From Streptomyces tauricus (lineage in GTDB: Bacteria > Actinomycetota > Actinomycetes > Streptomycetales > Streptomycetaceae), in the NCBI RefSeq assembly GCF_014650955.1, contig NZ_BMVY01000002.1, positions 372,001-436,000 on the forward strand: a DNA stretch of 64,000 bases. Direction: 5' to 3'. Below, piece by piece: positions 9,866 to 20,610 of the stretch. Below the pieces are notes generated by a model that was given only the letters and a program-made list of their open reading frames with translations, made no database searches and had not been told where the DNA came from. Position 1 is the stretch's first letter, and every line of letters starts with the position of its first letter. Both the position numbers and the translations under genes were made by a program.

Positions 9866-10844
9866 GCGGTACGAGGCCGAGGCCGGAGGCGGGGGCGGCG
9901 GGGGCGGCGCGGCCTCCGGTGACGAGGGGCGGCGAAGGCGGGGCGCGGGGTGCGGGAAGGGGCCTGTACCCGAGCCTGGACCTGGGCCTGGGCCCGCGGG
10001 TGTCTCGCGGCTGACGGAGGAGTTGCGGGCGCTCGGACGGTCGATGAACCGGCCCGGGGACCCCGGCGGCGACTCGATGGTCGAGCGGGTGCTGGAACAG
10101 ATACTCGCCGAGCGGGTACCGACCCCGGTGGCCGAGCCGCCGACCCCGGCCGAGCGGCTGCGGGCGACGCGCCGCTGGGTGCGGGCGCGCGGGCGCGTCC
10201 TGACCGCGGGTCTGTGCGGTCTGCTGACGGTTTTCGTGCTCACGCCTCCGGTACGCGCCGCGGTCGTCGACTGGTTCGACTTCGGCGGGGTCGAGGTGCG
10301 GCACGACCCCTCGGTGAAGCCGTCGCCCCGCGCCGGGGTACCCGGCTGCGGAGGCCCGTCCCTCACACTCGCCGAGGCCGAGCGGCGGGCCGGGTTCGCG
10401 TCCCGCACACCGCCTGCCCTCGGGCCTCCGGACGCGGTGACGGTGACCCGGGAGCCGAAGGAGCGGTTCCTGATGAGCCTGTGCTGGCGCGAGCGGGGGC
10501 ACACGATCCGGCTCGACGAGTACCCGGCGTCGCTGAGCCCCGGCTTCGCGAAGGTCGTGCCGAAGCCGCCGGAGTACGTCCTGCTGGACGAGGACGCGGA
10601 AACCGCCGAAGGCAGTGCGCTCTGGTTCCCCGAGCCGCATCTTCTGCGGCTCTGGCTGGTGGACTCGGACGGCGACTTCACCCGCTCGGTCCGAACCGCC
10701 GGCCCCACGCTGCTGTGGACGCACGGAGGTGACACGACGCTCCGGCTGGAGGGCGTGGCGTCGAAGACACGGGCGGTGGAGATCGCGAGATCGCTGGAGC
10801 GGGCGCCGGGGCGGGGGCCGGAACGGGCGCCAGGACAGGAGTAG
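9858..10844 (+). CDS. Single-span membrane protein coupled to the ECF sigma factor (possible regulator)
   Basis: The 328-residue protein has a low-complexity Gly/Pro-rich start, a cytosolic segment (SRLTEELRALGRSMNRP, then AERLRATRRWVRARG), one transmembrane helix near residues 115-130 and an extracytoplasmic domain of about 190 residues. This one-span topology is that of an anti-sigma factor, but the HxxxCxxC zinc motif is absent. The ATG at 9858 is fixed by an AGGAGGTGA sequence, a full match to the 16S rRNA tail, eight bases upstream. The start lies inside the sigma gene, so the two are coupled. The function is inferred from position and topology only. Confidence 0.7.
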
Positions 10845-10850
10845 GAGCTG

Positions 10851-10973
10851 ATGGCCGGCCTGGCCGCGGGGCTCGTCCTCGGCTCCGGCGGCACTCCGCT
10901 GATACGCCGCGCGGCGGCCGGGCGTGAGCCACGGCCGCCGCGGGAGCCACGACAGGAGCTGATCGACCTGTGA
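10851..10973 (+). CDS. Possible 40-residue coupled peptide
   Basis: An ATG 6 bases after the preceding stop opens a 40-codon frame ending at TGA 10973 (MAGLAAGLVLGSGGTPLIRR at the N-terminus). An AGGAG sits only three bases before the ATG, which is tight, so translation would depend on re-initiation. Composition is plausible but there is no recognisable domain. It may be the end of the sigma-factor operon or chance. Confidence 0.25.
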   Translation: MAGLAAGLVLGSGGTPLIRRAAAGREPRPPREPRQELIDL

Positions 10974-11023
10974 GACGACCCGGGCCGGAGCAGCCGGGGC
11001 CGAAGGGTCCGGACCCGGGGTGT

Positions 11024-11048
11024 CCGGGGCCGGGATGCTCGGCCCCGG
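11024..11048. terminator. GC-rich hairpin between convergent genes
   Basis: A 9-bp perfect stem (CCGGGGCCG with CGGCCCCGG) and a 7-base loop lie just downstream of glyA and of the rightward sigma operon. There is no U-tract, as is usual in streptomycetes. It could stop transcription from both sides. Confidence 0.5.
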
Positions 11049-11060
11049 GCGGCCGGGGGC

Positions 11061-12506
11061 TCAGCCGAGGTCGATCTCCGGGTAGAGCGGGAAGCCGGTC
11101 AGGAGGTCGGTCGCGCGGTGGGAGATCTCGTCCGCGATCTTCGGGTCGAGGACGTGCTGGGCCTTGGAGGGGGTGCCCTTCTTGGTGGTGCCCTGCTCCG
11201 TGCTGGTGAGGACGCGGTCGATGAGGCCCGCGATCTCGTCCATCTCGGTGGCCCCGAGGCCCCGGGTGGTCAGCGCGGGCGTGCCGATCCGGATGCCCGA
11301 GGTGTACCAGGCGCCGTTCGGGTCGGCGGGGATCGCGTTGCGGTTGGTGACGATGCCCGAGTCGAGCAGGGCCGACTCGGCCTGGCGGCCGGTGAGGCCG
11401 TAGGAGGAGGCGACATCGATGAGGTTGAGGTGATTGTCCGTGCCGCCGGTGACCAGCGTGGCACCGCGCCGCATCAGGCCCTCGGCGAGGGCGCGGGCGT
11501 TGTCGACGACGGCCTGGGCGTAGTCGCGGAACTCGGGGCGGCGTGCCTCGGCGAGTGCGACCGCCTTGGCGGCCATGACGTGCGGAAGGGGGCCGCCGAG
11601 GACCATCGGGCAGCCGCGGTCGACCTGGTCGGCGAGCGACGAGTCGCACAGGACCATGCCGCCGCGCGGGCCACGCAGCGACTTGTGGGTGGTCGTGGTG
11701 ACGATCTGGGCGTGCGGGACCGGGTCGAAGTCCCCGGTGAGGACCTTGCCCGCGACGAGGCCGGCGAAGTGGGCCATGTCGACCATGAGCGTGGCGCCGA
11801 CCTCGTCGGCGATCTCGCGCATGATCCGGAAGTTCACGAGACGGGGGTAGGCGGAGTAGCCGGCGACGATGATCATCGGCTTGAACTCGCGGGCGGTGAC
11901 ACGCAGGGCCTCGTAGTCGATGAGGCCGGTGGTGGGGTCGGTGCCGTAGGAGCGCTGGTCGAACATCTTGCCGGAGATGTTCGGGCGGAAGCCGTGGGTG
12001 AGGTGGCCGCCGGCGTCCAGGGACATGCCGAGCATGCGCTGGTTGCCGAAGGCCTGGCGCAGTTCGGCCCAGTCGGCCTCGGAGAGGTCGTTGACGTTGC
12101 GGACGCCCGCCTTCTCCAGGGCCGGGGCCTCGACGCGCTGGGCGAGGACGGCCCAGAAGGCGACGAGGTTGGCGTCGATGCCGGAGTGCGGCTGGGCGTA
12201 GGCGTGCTCGGCGCCGAAAAGCTCGCGGGCGTGCTCGGCGGCGAGGGCCTCGACGGTGTCCACGTTGCGGCAGCCGGCGTAGAAGCGGCGGCCGACGGTG
12301 CCTTCCGCGTACTTGTCGCTGAACCAGTTGCCCATCGCGAGGAGGGTGGCCGGGGAGGCGTAGTTCTCGGAGGCGATCAGCTTGAGCATCTCGCGCTGGT
12401 CGGCGACCTCCTGCCCGATGGCGTCGGCGATCCGGGGTTCGACGGCACGGATCACTTCGAGGGCGCTGCGGAAGGCGGTGGATTCGGTGGAAAGGGGCTC
12501 TGGCAT
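11061..12506 (-). CDS. glyA: Serine hydroxymethyltransferase, long form
   Basis: The enzyme interconverts serine and glycine with transfer of a one-carbon unit to tetrahydrofolate. It has the N-terminal ENYAS motif, the PLP-binding Lys275 in [13 protein letters not shown] and the substrate loop NISGKMF. The ATG at 12506 has GGAGG five bases upstream. At 481 residues it is about 60 longer than the usual 420. Much of the excess is an insertion near residues 120-165, between NLVAFWAV and DAGGHLTHG. No folate gene is adjacent; folD lies 17 kb away. Confidence 0.93.
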   Translation of the reverse strand: MPEPLSTESTAFRSALEVIRAVEPRIADAIGQEVADQREMLKLIASENYASPATLLAMGNWFSDKYAEGTVGRRFYAGCRNVDTVEALAAEHARELFGAEHAYAQPHSGIDANLVAFWAVLAQRVEAPALEKAGVRNVNDLSEADWAELRQAFGNQRMLGMSLDAGGHLTHGFRPNISGKMFDQRSYGTDPTTGLIDYEALRVTAREFKPMIIVAGYSAYPRLVNFRIMREIADEVGATLMVDMAHFAGLVAGKVLTGDFDPVPHAQIVTTTTHKSLRGPRGGMVLCDSSLADQVDRGCPMVLGGPLPHVMAAKAVALAEARRPEFRDYAQAVVDNARALAEGLMRRGATLVTGGTDNHLNLIDVASSYGLTGRQAESALLDSGIVTNRNAIPADPNGAWYTSGIRIGTPALTTRGLGATEMDEIAGLIDRVLTSTEQGTTKKGTPSKAQHVLDPKIADEISHRATDLLTGFPLYPEIDLG

Positions 12507-12714
12507 GACGGCCTCCGGACGTGGCGTTCGGCGTTCACGGTTCGGCCCAGGCGCACGGCACACAGTTCCCGGGCCGCTCCCCGATGGTCGATCCCATCCC
12601 AGCGCGCCAGTCACGGCCCGTGGATCAGCGTACCGGGAGCGCCCCGAGGAGAGGTCCCGCCGTCCACCATGCGAGCGACGGCGGAGGGCGGTCGGGACCG
12701 GCCTCCGCCGTGGG

Positions 12715-13887
12715 TCAGAGGATCACGTGGGGCAGGAAGCGCGCGTATTCGTCCGTCACCAGGCCGGACGATTCACGGATGCCGAGGCCGGCCGACTCGT
12801 TCTCGACGACCCAGGCGCCGAGGACGACCCGGTTGCCGTCGAAGGACGGCAGGGGGGCCAGCTCCTGGTAGCAGCAGGCCTCCTCGCGGATGGTCACGGT
12901 GCCGGGGCCCGGTTCGTGGACGGTGACGCCGGCGCCTTCGCGGCCGAGCAGGGGCTTGGCCACGTATCCGCTGGTGGTGGCCAGGTCGCGGGGGCCGTCG
13001 AGGTAGGCGGGGAGGAGGTTCGGGTGGTCCGGGTACAGCTCCCAGAGGATCGCGAGGAGGGCTTTGTTGCTGAGCAGCATCTTCCAGGCGGGTTCGATCC
13101 ACATCGTCGTGCCCGTGCCGCCGCCGTTGTCGAGGGTGGCGAGGACATGCGGGGCGAAGCGGTCGGTGGTGAGCCATTCCCAGGGGTAGAGCTTGAAGCA
13201 GCTGCGGATGAAGCGGAGGCGCTTGTCGACGAAACGTCCGGAGAGGCGGTCCCAGCCGATCTCCTCCATCGCGATCCAGGCGGTGTCGAGGCCGGCCTGT
13301 TCCGCGGTCTCCTTCAGATACCCGACCGTCATGAGGTCCTCGCCGAGTTCGTCGGCGGCGGAGTGCGCGAAGTAGAGGGGGCTGCCGGGCGGGAGGAGGG
13401 AGGCCTGTCTGCGCCAGGCTTCGACGAGCCGTTCGTGGAGGGAGTTCCACTGGTCGGCGCCGGGGAAGCGTTCCTCCATCCAGAACCACTGGGGGCTCGC
13501 GGCCTCGACGAGTGAGGTCGGGGTGTCGGCGTTGTACTCCAGGAGCTTCGCCGGGCCCGTGCCGTCGTAGCGGAGGTCGAAACGCCCGTACAGGGAGGGG
13601 AGTTCGGCGCGGCGGCGCCAGGCCTCGGCGACCGGCTCCGCCACCCGCGGGTCGGTGATGCCGAGGTCGGCGAGGCGGTTCTCGGTGACGATGTACTCGG
13701 CCGCGGCCAGGCACATCGTGTGGAGTTCCTCGACGACCTGCTCCAGGGCCTCGACCTCGGGCAGGGAGAAGACGTAGTGGGCGGACTCGTCCCAGTAGGG
13801 GCGCAGGGAGTCGTCCGGGTAACGGGTGAGGGGGTAGATGAGCCCCTGGTCCTCGACCGTCCGCTGCCAGCCGGCGCGCGGTTCCAT
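12715..13887 (-). CDS. Glutathionylspermidine synthase-like ATP-grasp amide ligase
   Basis: The 390-residue protein matches the C-terminal synthetase domain of glutathionylspermidine synthase and the YgiC/YjfC group: [36 protein letters not shown] and [12 protein letters not shown]. The last is the ATP-grasp nucleotide-binding strand. The amidase half is missing, as in YgiC. Such enzymes probably join an amine to a peptide carboxylate, with unknown substrate in actinomycetes. It lies 57 bases after a small lipoprotein gene on the same strand, a pairing that recalls YgiB-YgiC, so the two may act together. The ATG at 13887 is preferred over GTG 13902. Confidence 0.85.
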   Translation of the reverse strand: MEPRAGWQRTVEDQGLIYPLTRYPDDSLRPYWDESAHYVFSLPEVEALEQVVEELHTMCLAAAEYIVTENRLADLGITDPRVAEPVAEAWRRRAELPSLYGRFDLRYDGTGPAKLLEYNADTPTSLVEAASPQWFWMEERFPGADQWNSLHERLVEAWRRQASLLPPGSPLYFAHSAADELGEDLMTVGYLKETAEQAGLDTAWIAMEEIGWDRLSGRFVDKRLRFIRSCFKLYPWEWLTTDRFAPHVLATLDNGGGTGTTMWIEPAWKMLLSNKALLAILWELYPDHPNLLPAYLDGPRDLATTSGYVAKPLLGREGAGVTVHEPGPGTVTIREEACCYQELAPLPSFDGNRVVLGAWVVENESAGLGIRESSGLVTDEYARFLPHVIL

Positions 13888-13944
13888 GGTTCGCCGTTCC
13901 ACAGTCGTGTGTCCGTAGATCCGTCAGTACGTTCCGCGTCCTGG

Positions 13945-14292
13945 TCAGCCGCCGCCGCTGCCCGAGTCCGAGCAGCCGAAACCGTCCCGGTCGACGGCCT
14001 CGCTGCGGCTGAAGGTGCCGTCCTCGGCGCGCCCGCCGGAGACGTCGGCGTCGTAGTACCAGTCGGCGTCGACCGTGCTGCTCCCGCGCTTCCTGCCCGA
14101 CGACGTGGAGCCGGAGCCGGACGCGCAGTTCCTGTCGGCGACGATCTTGTAGCTGCCCGCGTAGTCGTAGCTGTCCCGGTCCACGCAGCGGCGGTCGGGG
14201 TCGGAGCCGCACGAGGTGAGGGCCGTCGCGAGGATGCCCATGCCACCGAGTACGACCGTGCTGGACCGAAGTCTTCTGCGCTGCTCCGCCAT
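13945..14292 (-). CDS. Small lipoprotein, upstream partner of the ATP-grasp ligase
   Basis: This 115-residue protein begins with basic residues (MAEQRRRLRSS), a hydrophobic stretch and a lipobox-like LTSC. The mature part is rich in Asp, Ser, Gly and Tyr, with DRDSYDYAGSYK and paired cysteines, and ends in GSGGG. It resembles YgiB-type lipoproteins in general layout only. The spacing to the ligase suggests one transcript. No enzymatic motif is visible. Confidence 0.7.
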   Translation of the reverse strand: MAEQRRRLRSSTVVLGGMGILATALTSCGSDPDRRCVDRDSYDYAGSYKIVADRNCASGSGSTSSGRKRGSSTVDADWYYDADVSGGRAEDGTFSRSEAVDRDGFGCSDSGSGGG

Positions 14293-14507
14293 GTCTCTCC
14301 CCCGTCCGGCCCGTCCTCCGGGCCCGTCAGTCCGACAGCGTAAAGATCACATACCCAGGTTGTACAAGCGGCTCTCCCAACTCGCCTTCCCCTGCGGTCA
14401 ATTTGTACTCTTTGGAATGCTGTGTGCGCCCGAGGATGCGAACGCGCGACCGAGCACGCCCTAGAGGCGGGGCGGCCAGGGGTCGGGCCATGCTCGGGGC
14501 GCGCGGC

Positions 14508-15935
14508 CTAGGGCAGTGCCCCGCACAGCGTTTCCAGGGCTCTTGGCCAGGCGCTGTCCGATGGGGTTCCGTAGCCGACGACCAGGGCGTCCGCCGGAGG
14601 GGGTGTGGCCGCCGGGTGGCGGTAGGCGGTCAGGCCGTGGACCGCCAGGCCGTGCCAGGCCGCCGCGCGGACCACCGACTGCTCGGTGCCGGGCGGGAGC
14701 CGCAGCACGGCGTGGAAACCGGCCGCGATACCGGTGGCCGTGACCGACGGGGCGCGGGCCGCCAGGGCCGCGACGAGCTGGTCACGACGGCGCCGGTAAC
14801 GGAGGCGGGAGGCCCGCACATGACGGTCGTAGGCGCCCGAGCTGAGGAACTCCGCCAGTGTCAGCTGGTCCAGGACCCCGCACGACCAGTCCGCGCCGCC
14901 CTTCGCCGCCATGACCTCGGGCGCCACGTCCGGCGGCAGGACCAGCCAGCCGAGGCGCAGGCCGGGCGCGAGAGCCTTGCTGGCGGTGCCGAAGTACACC
15001 ACGCGGTCCGGGTCGAGCCCTTGGAGCGCGCCCACGGGCTGGCGGTCGTAGCGGAACTCGCCGTCGTAGTCGTCCTCCAGGATCAGCCCGCCCGAGCGCC
15101 GCGCCCAGTCGACGACGGCGGCACGGCGGTCGGGACGCAGCGGCACGCCCATGGGGAACTGGTGGGCGGGCGTGAGCAGCACCCCGCCGACGGTGCCACT
15201 GCCGCCACTGCCACCGTCACCGTGCTGCGCCAAGTCGTCCGTCCGCGTGCCCAGTTCGTCGAACGGCAGCGGCACCGACTCCAGCCCCGCCCATTCGATC
15301 AGGCCCCAGTGCACATCGAGCCCGTACGACTCGACCGCGAGTGTTCGTGCGCCGCGCCGCCGCAGCACCTCCCCGAGCAGCATCAGCCCGTGCACGAAAC
15401 CCGAGCAGATGAGGATGTGGTCGGGGTCGGCGCGTACACCGCGGGCGCGGGCCAGGTAACCGGCGAGGGCGGTGCGCAGTTCGACACGGCCGCGCGGATC
15501 CCCGTAACCGAGGGCGTCGTTCGGGGCCGCCGTGAGGGCCCGGCGGTACGCCTTGAGCCACTCGGCGCGCGGGAAGGAGGCGAGGTCCGGGGTGCCGGGG
15601 ACGAGGTCGTACGCGGGTCCCCGGGGCAACCGGGGTTTGCGCGCGGGCGAGGCCGGGACCGGCACGTCCCGCTGTGCCACGCGCGTGCCCGAGCCCTGGC
15701 GTGCCGTGAGCCAGCCCTCGGCGACGAGGTCGGCGTACGCGTCGGCGACCGTGTTGCGGGCGATGCCCAGGTCGGCGGCGAGTGACCGTGAGGACGGCAA
15801 CCGGATGCCCGGTGAGAGCCGTCCGCCCCGTACCGCCTCCCGCAGCGCGTCCGTGAGGCCTCTGCGCAGGCCGGAGCGGGTACGCGCCACCTCCACATGC
15901 AGATCCACTCCGAAAGTGGCCCAAGATCCAGCCAT
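14508..15935 (-). CDS. MocR/PdxR-type regulator with aminotransferase domain
   Basis: The 475-residue protein joins an N-terminal GntR winged helix (about residues 15-80, including RLPSSRSLAADLGIARNTV) to a fold-type I aminotransferase domain. The PLP lysine is in GTASKALAPGLRLGW. MocR regulators use PLP or an amino-acid adduct as effector and often control a divergent gene. The neighbour is an AhpD-like protein 47 bases away, so that is the likely target along with autoregulation. A TATGGT box on the minus strand lies eight bases before the ATG, suggesting a leaderless transcript. Confidence 0.9.
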   Translation of the reverse strand: MAGSWATFGVDLHVEVARTRSGLRRGLTDALREAVRGGRLSPGIRLPSSRSLAADLGIARNTVADAYADLVAEGWLTARQGSGTRVAQRDVPVPASPARKPRLPRGPAYDLVPGTPDLASFPRAEWLKAYRRALTAAPNDALGYGDPRGRVELRTALAGYLARARGVRADPDHILICSGFVHGLMLLGEVLRRRGARTLAVESYGLDVHWGLIEWAGLESVPLPFDELGTRTDDLAQHGDGGSGGSGTVGGVLLTPAHQFPMGVPLRPDRRAAVVDWARRSGGLILEDDYDGEFRYDRQPVGALQGLDPDRVVYFGTASKALAPGLRLGWLVLPPDVAPEVMAAKGGADWSCGVLDQLTLAEFLSSGAYDRHVRASRLRYRRRRDQLVAALAARAPSVTATGIAAGFHAVLRLPPGTEQSVVRAAAWHGLAVHGLTAYRHPAATPPPADALVVGYGTPSDSAWPRALETLCGALP

Positions 15936-15982
15936 GGAAATGGACCATACTCCTGGGCTGGTTCGCTCGTAGGGTCGACAGC
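15936..15982. promoter_or_regulatory. MocR / AhpD-like intergenic control region
   Basis: Only 47 bases separate the two divergent starts. The plus strand carries TGGACCAT and, 12 bases on, TGGTTCG, candidate half sites for the MocR protein. TAGGGT (15970-15975) faces the rightward gene and TATGGT (complement of 15944-15949) faces mocR. Each sits about eight bases from its ATG, so both genes may be leaderless. Confidence 0.4.
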
Positions 15983-16495
15983 ATGACGACGACAGAGAAC
16001 GGCACCGCGAAGGACACCTCGTACGCCCCCGAGGACACCCCCCGACTCCAGTGGGCGAAGTTCGCCCCCGAGGTCTACAAGGCCATGGTCCGGCTGGACG
16101 CGGCTGCCCGGCAGGGCGTCGACCCCGTGCTGCTGGAGCTGGTGAAGATCCGCACCTCGCAGCTCAACCACTGCGCGTTCTGCCTCGACATGCACACGAA
16201 GGACGCGTTCGCGGCGGGCGAGAGCGTCGAGCGGATCGTCCAGCTCAGCGCCTGGGAGGAGTCCCGGCACTTCTACACGGAGAAGGAGCTCGCGGCGCTC
16301 GCGCTGACCGAGGCCGTGACGGTCCTGACGGACGGCTTCGTCCCGGACGAGGTCTTCGAGACCGCCGCCCGGCACTTCGACGAGACCGAACTGTCCCAGC
16401 TGCTCGCCTCGATCACGGTGATCAACGCGTGGAACCGCTTCGGCGTGACCTGCCGCCTCACACCGGGGCACTACACGGCCGGCCAGCACAAGTGA
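15983..16495 (+). CDS. Carboxymuconolactone decarboxylase / AhpD-like protein
   Basis: The 170-residue protein carries the redox motif CAFCLDMHTKDA (CxxC followed by His), characteristic of AhpD-like members of the carboxymuconolactone decarboxylase superfamily. A pair of helices on either side completes the domain. Such proteins act as alkylhydroperoxidases or thiol reductants. The gene is divergent from a MocR regulator and ends 24 bases before the convergent betaine-binding protein gene. A link to pyridoxal metabolism or oxidative stress is possible, but the sequence does not settle the substrate. Confidence 0.88.
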   Translation: MTTTENGTAKDTSYAPEDTPRLQWAKFAPEVYKAMVRLDAAARQGVDPVLLELVKIRTSQLNHCAFCLDMHTKDAFAAGESVERIVQLSAWEESRHFYTEKELAALALTEAVTVLTDGFVPDEVFETAARHFDETELSQLLASITVINAWNRFGVTCRLTPGHYTAGQHK

Positions 16496-16518
16496 CGACG
16501 GCCGCGGCGGAGCGGCGG

Positions 16519-17487
16519 CTACTTCTCCAGCCATGACCTCCACGTCGGCTCATGGCCCCGCACCCACCGCTTCGCCGCCTCCTCCGGGGACAGTTTCCGG
16601 TCCGCTATCAGGAGGGAGACCTCGTTCTGGTCCTTGGTCGTCCACTTGAACCTCTTCAGGAACTCCGCGGCCCCGCCGCCGGACTTCGCGAAGTCCGCGT
16701 TGAGGTACTTGCGCAGCGGGGTGTGCGGATAGGCGCAGGCGACCTCCTCCGGATCCGCGTCGCAGCCCTCCTTGTACGCGGGCAGCTTCACCTCCGTCAT
16801 CGGCACCTTCTCGAAGAGCCACTGCGGCGAGTACCAGTACGTGAGAAAGGGCTTCTTCTCCTTGGCGAACTGCCGCATCTGGGTGATCTGGGCCGCCTCC
16901 GAACCGGCGAACACCACCTGGTAGTCGAGGTCCAGGTTCTTCACCAGCGCCTTGTCGTTCGTGACGTACGAGGGTGAGCCGTCGAGCAGTTGGCCCTTGC
17001 CGCCGCTCTCCGCGGTGCGCAACCGGTCGGCGTACTTGTTCAGGTTCTTCCAGTTCGTCACGTCGGGGTGCTGCTTCGCGAAGTACGTCGGTACGAACCA
17101 GCCGATGTGTCCGGTGACACCGAGGCCGCCGCCGTCCACGATCGTCTTCTTGTCCTCGACGTACCGCTGTTGCTGCTCGGGGTGGCCCCAGTCCTCCAGG
17201 ATCGCGTCGACCCGGCCCTGGCTGAGCGCGTCCCACGCGGGCACCTCGTCGACCTGCACGGTGTCCACGCGATAGCCGAGTTCGTGTTCCAGCAGATACT
17301 GCGCGACGGCCACGTTGGCCTGCGCGCCGACCCAGGACTGGGTGGAGAGGGTCACGGTCCTCGCGCCCTGCGCGTTGGCGAAGGGCGAGGCCTGCTCGGT
17401 CATGTCGGCGGCTCCGCAGCCGGTCGCCGTCGCCAGCGCCAGCAAGGAGCAGCAGGCCGCGAGCACACCGGTCGTACACCTACGCAT
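16519..17487 (-). CDS. Glycine betaine/choline ABC transporter substrate-binding lipoprotein
   Basis: The 322-residue protein has a lipoprotein signal (LALATATGC) and an OpuAC-type binding domain. Aromatic residues likely to form the ligand box are seen in SQSWVGAQ, GHIGWFVPTYF and YWYSPQWLF. It is the last gene of the cluster betB-betA-ATPase-permease-SBP; the permease stop is one base away (TGAGATG). It presents betaine or choline to the double permease. Ligand identity is inferred from the neighbouring choline-oxidation genes. Confidence 0.9.
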   Translation of the reverse strand: MRRCTTGVLAACCSLLALATATGCGAADMTEQASPFANAQGARTVTLSTQSWVGAQANVAVAQYLLEHELGYRVDTVQVDEVPAWDALSQGRVDAILEDWGHPEQQQRYVEDKKTIVDGGGLGVTGHIGWFVPTYFAKQHPDVTNWKNLNKYADRLRTAESGGKGQLLDGSPSYVTNDKALVKNLDLDYQVVFAGSEAAQITQMRQFAKEKKPFLTYWYSPQWLFEKVPMTEVKLPAYKEGCDADPEEVACAYPHTPLRKYLNADFAKSGGGAAEFLKRFKWTTKDQNEVSLLIADRKLSPEEAAKRWVRGHEPTWRSWLEK

Positions 17488-17488
17488 C

Positions 17489-19494
17489 TCAGGCTCCCTT
17501 CTTCGTGCGGCGCCGGGTGGGCTGTGTCACCCGGTCGAGCATCAGGCCCAGGCAGACGATCGCCGCGCCGGCCACCAGACCCGTGGCGAGGTCGCCCTGG
17601 GCGAGCCCGAACACGACGTCGTAGCCGAGCGCGCCACCGCCGACCAGACCGCCGATGATGACGACGGCGAGGACGAGGACGACTCCCTGGTTCACGGCGA
17701 GCAGCAGGGCCGGGCGGGCCAGCGGCAGTTGCACCTGGCGGAGTTGCTGCCAGCCGGTCGCGCCCATGGAACGCGAGGACTCCATGGCCGCCGGGTCCAC
17801 GTTGCGCAGACCCTGCGTGGTGATGCGGACGACGGCGGGCAGCGCGTAGACGACCGCGGCGGCGACCGCCGGGGCGCGGCCGACGCCGAAGAGCGCCACG
17901 ACGGGTATGAGGTAGACGAACTGCGGCATCGTCTGGAAGACGTCCAGGACGGGGCGCAGGAGGCGTTCGCAGCGCTCGCTCCGGGCCGCCGCGACCGCGG
18001 TGCCGAAGCCGAGGACCAGCGTGACCGCCACCGCCGCGAGGACCTGCGACAGCGTGTCGAGGGACGGCTGCCACACGCCGAGCACTCCGATCGCGGCCAT
18101 CGCTAGGACGGCGGTCAGCGCGGTGCGCCAGGTGCCGATCAGCCAGGCGAGCGCGGCGACGGTCAGCAGGACCGCCCACCAGGGCAGCCACTGCAGTCCT
18201 TCGCGCACCGGGTTCAGTACCCCGGTGGTGAAGTGGGCCGCCCAGTCGGCGGTGCCGCCCACGTAGGGGACGCCGGAGTAGAGGTGGTCGGTCATCCAGT
18301 CGACGGCGCGGTTCACCGGCTCGGCGATGTGCACGATCCAGGTCTCGGGCCAGTCGAGCCGGCCGGCCAGGCGTCCGGTGACCGCGACGGCCAGTGCGGC
18401 GACGGCGGCCAGGACCCAGCCGGGCCAACCGTTCCAACGGGCCCAGGCGGTCCAGCGGGAGTCGGTCTCCTCGAACCCCTCCCCCGCCGGGGCCGCCGAC
18501 CCTTCCGCTCCCGCCGCTCCCGTCACCCGGTCCAGGACGACCGCGAGCAGCACGATCGGGATGCCGGCGGCGAGCGCGGCGCCCACGTCGACGGAGGCCA
18601 GTGCCTGGTAGACGCGGTCGCCCAGGCCGCCCGCGCCGATGACGGACGCGATGACGGCCATCGAAAGGGCCATCATGATGGTCTGGTTGAGGCCGAGCAG
18701 GAGTTCCTTGCGGGCGAGTGGCAGCCGGGCCGTGAACAGCCGCTGCCGTGCGGTGGTGCCCAGGGACTCGACGGCCTCCATCACCCCGGCGTCCGCGCCG
18801 CGCAGACCGAGCGCGGTGAGGCGGGCCATGGGCGGGGCCGCGTACACGACGGTGGCGAGCACCGCGGCCGGGACGCCGATGCCGAAGACGAGGACGACCG
18901 GCAGGAGGTACGCGAAGGCCGGGAGCACCTGCATGGTGTCGAGGACGGGTCGCAGTGCGCGGTACGTACGGTCGGAGAGTCCGGCGGCGAGGCCCAGCAG
19001 CGCGCCCAGGGCGACGGACGCGAGGACCGCGACCACCATGAGTGCGAGGGTCTGCATGGTGGGCACCCACATACCGAGCAGCCCGCAGGTCAGGACCGCG
19101 GCGGCCGTGCCGAGCGCGAGACGCACCCCGGCGACCCGCCAGGCGACCAGGGCCGCCGCGGCCGCGACGCCCGCCCAGCCCGCGGCGAGCAGGACGAGGT
19201 AGACGGCGCGTACGGCGAGGACGACCGCGTTCGAGACGTGCCCGAAGAAGTAGAGGAACAGCGGGTGGCTGTCGCGGTTGTCGATGATCCAGGTGCTGGC
19301 GTCGCCGAGGGGTTCGGTGAGGTCGACGGTGAGGGCGTGGGGCCAGGTGCCGCTCGCCCAGCGGGAGTCGGCCAGCGGGACGAGGACGGCCGCCGCGACG
19401 GCGAGCAGGAGGAGCTTGCGGACCGCCGGGCGCCTGAGAAAGCCGAGGAAGCCGGGCAGGCCCGTACGGGGAGCGGGCGCGGTGAAGGTGGCCA

Positions 19495-19495
<1 letters not shown>
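17489..19495 (-). CDS. ABC transporter permease with two fused ProW-type domains
   Basis: The 668-residue protein contains two complete binding-protein-dependent permease domains in tandem. Each has an EAA-type loop: one around ESLGTTARQRLFTARLPLARKEL and one around SSRSMGATGWQQLRQVQLPLARPAL. About twelve or more hydrophobic helices are predicted. Most ProW or OpuAB subunits have one such domain and form homodimers, so this is a fused heterodimer-like version. Its ATG overlaps the ATPase stop (TGATG). With the ATPase and binding protein it forms an osmoprotectant importer. Confidence 0.9.

Positions 19496-20609
<1,114 letters not shown>

Positions 20610-20610
<1 letters not shown>

Noticed and set aside
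11118..12926. 602-residue frame antisense to glyA
   Set aside because: It mirrors SHMT codons and has the typical antisense Gly/Val/Asp pattern.
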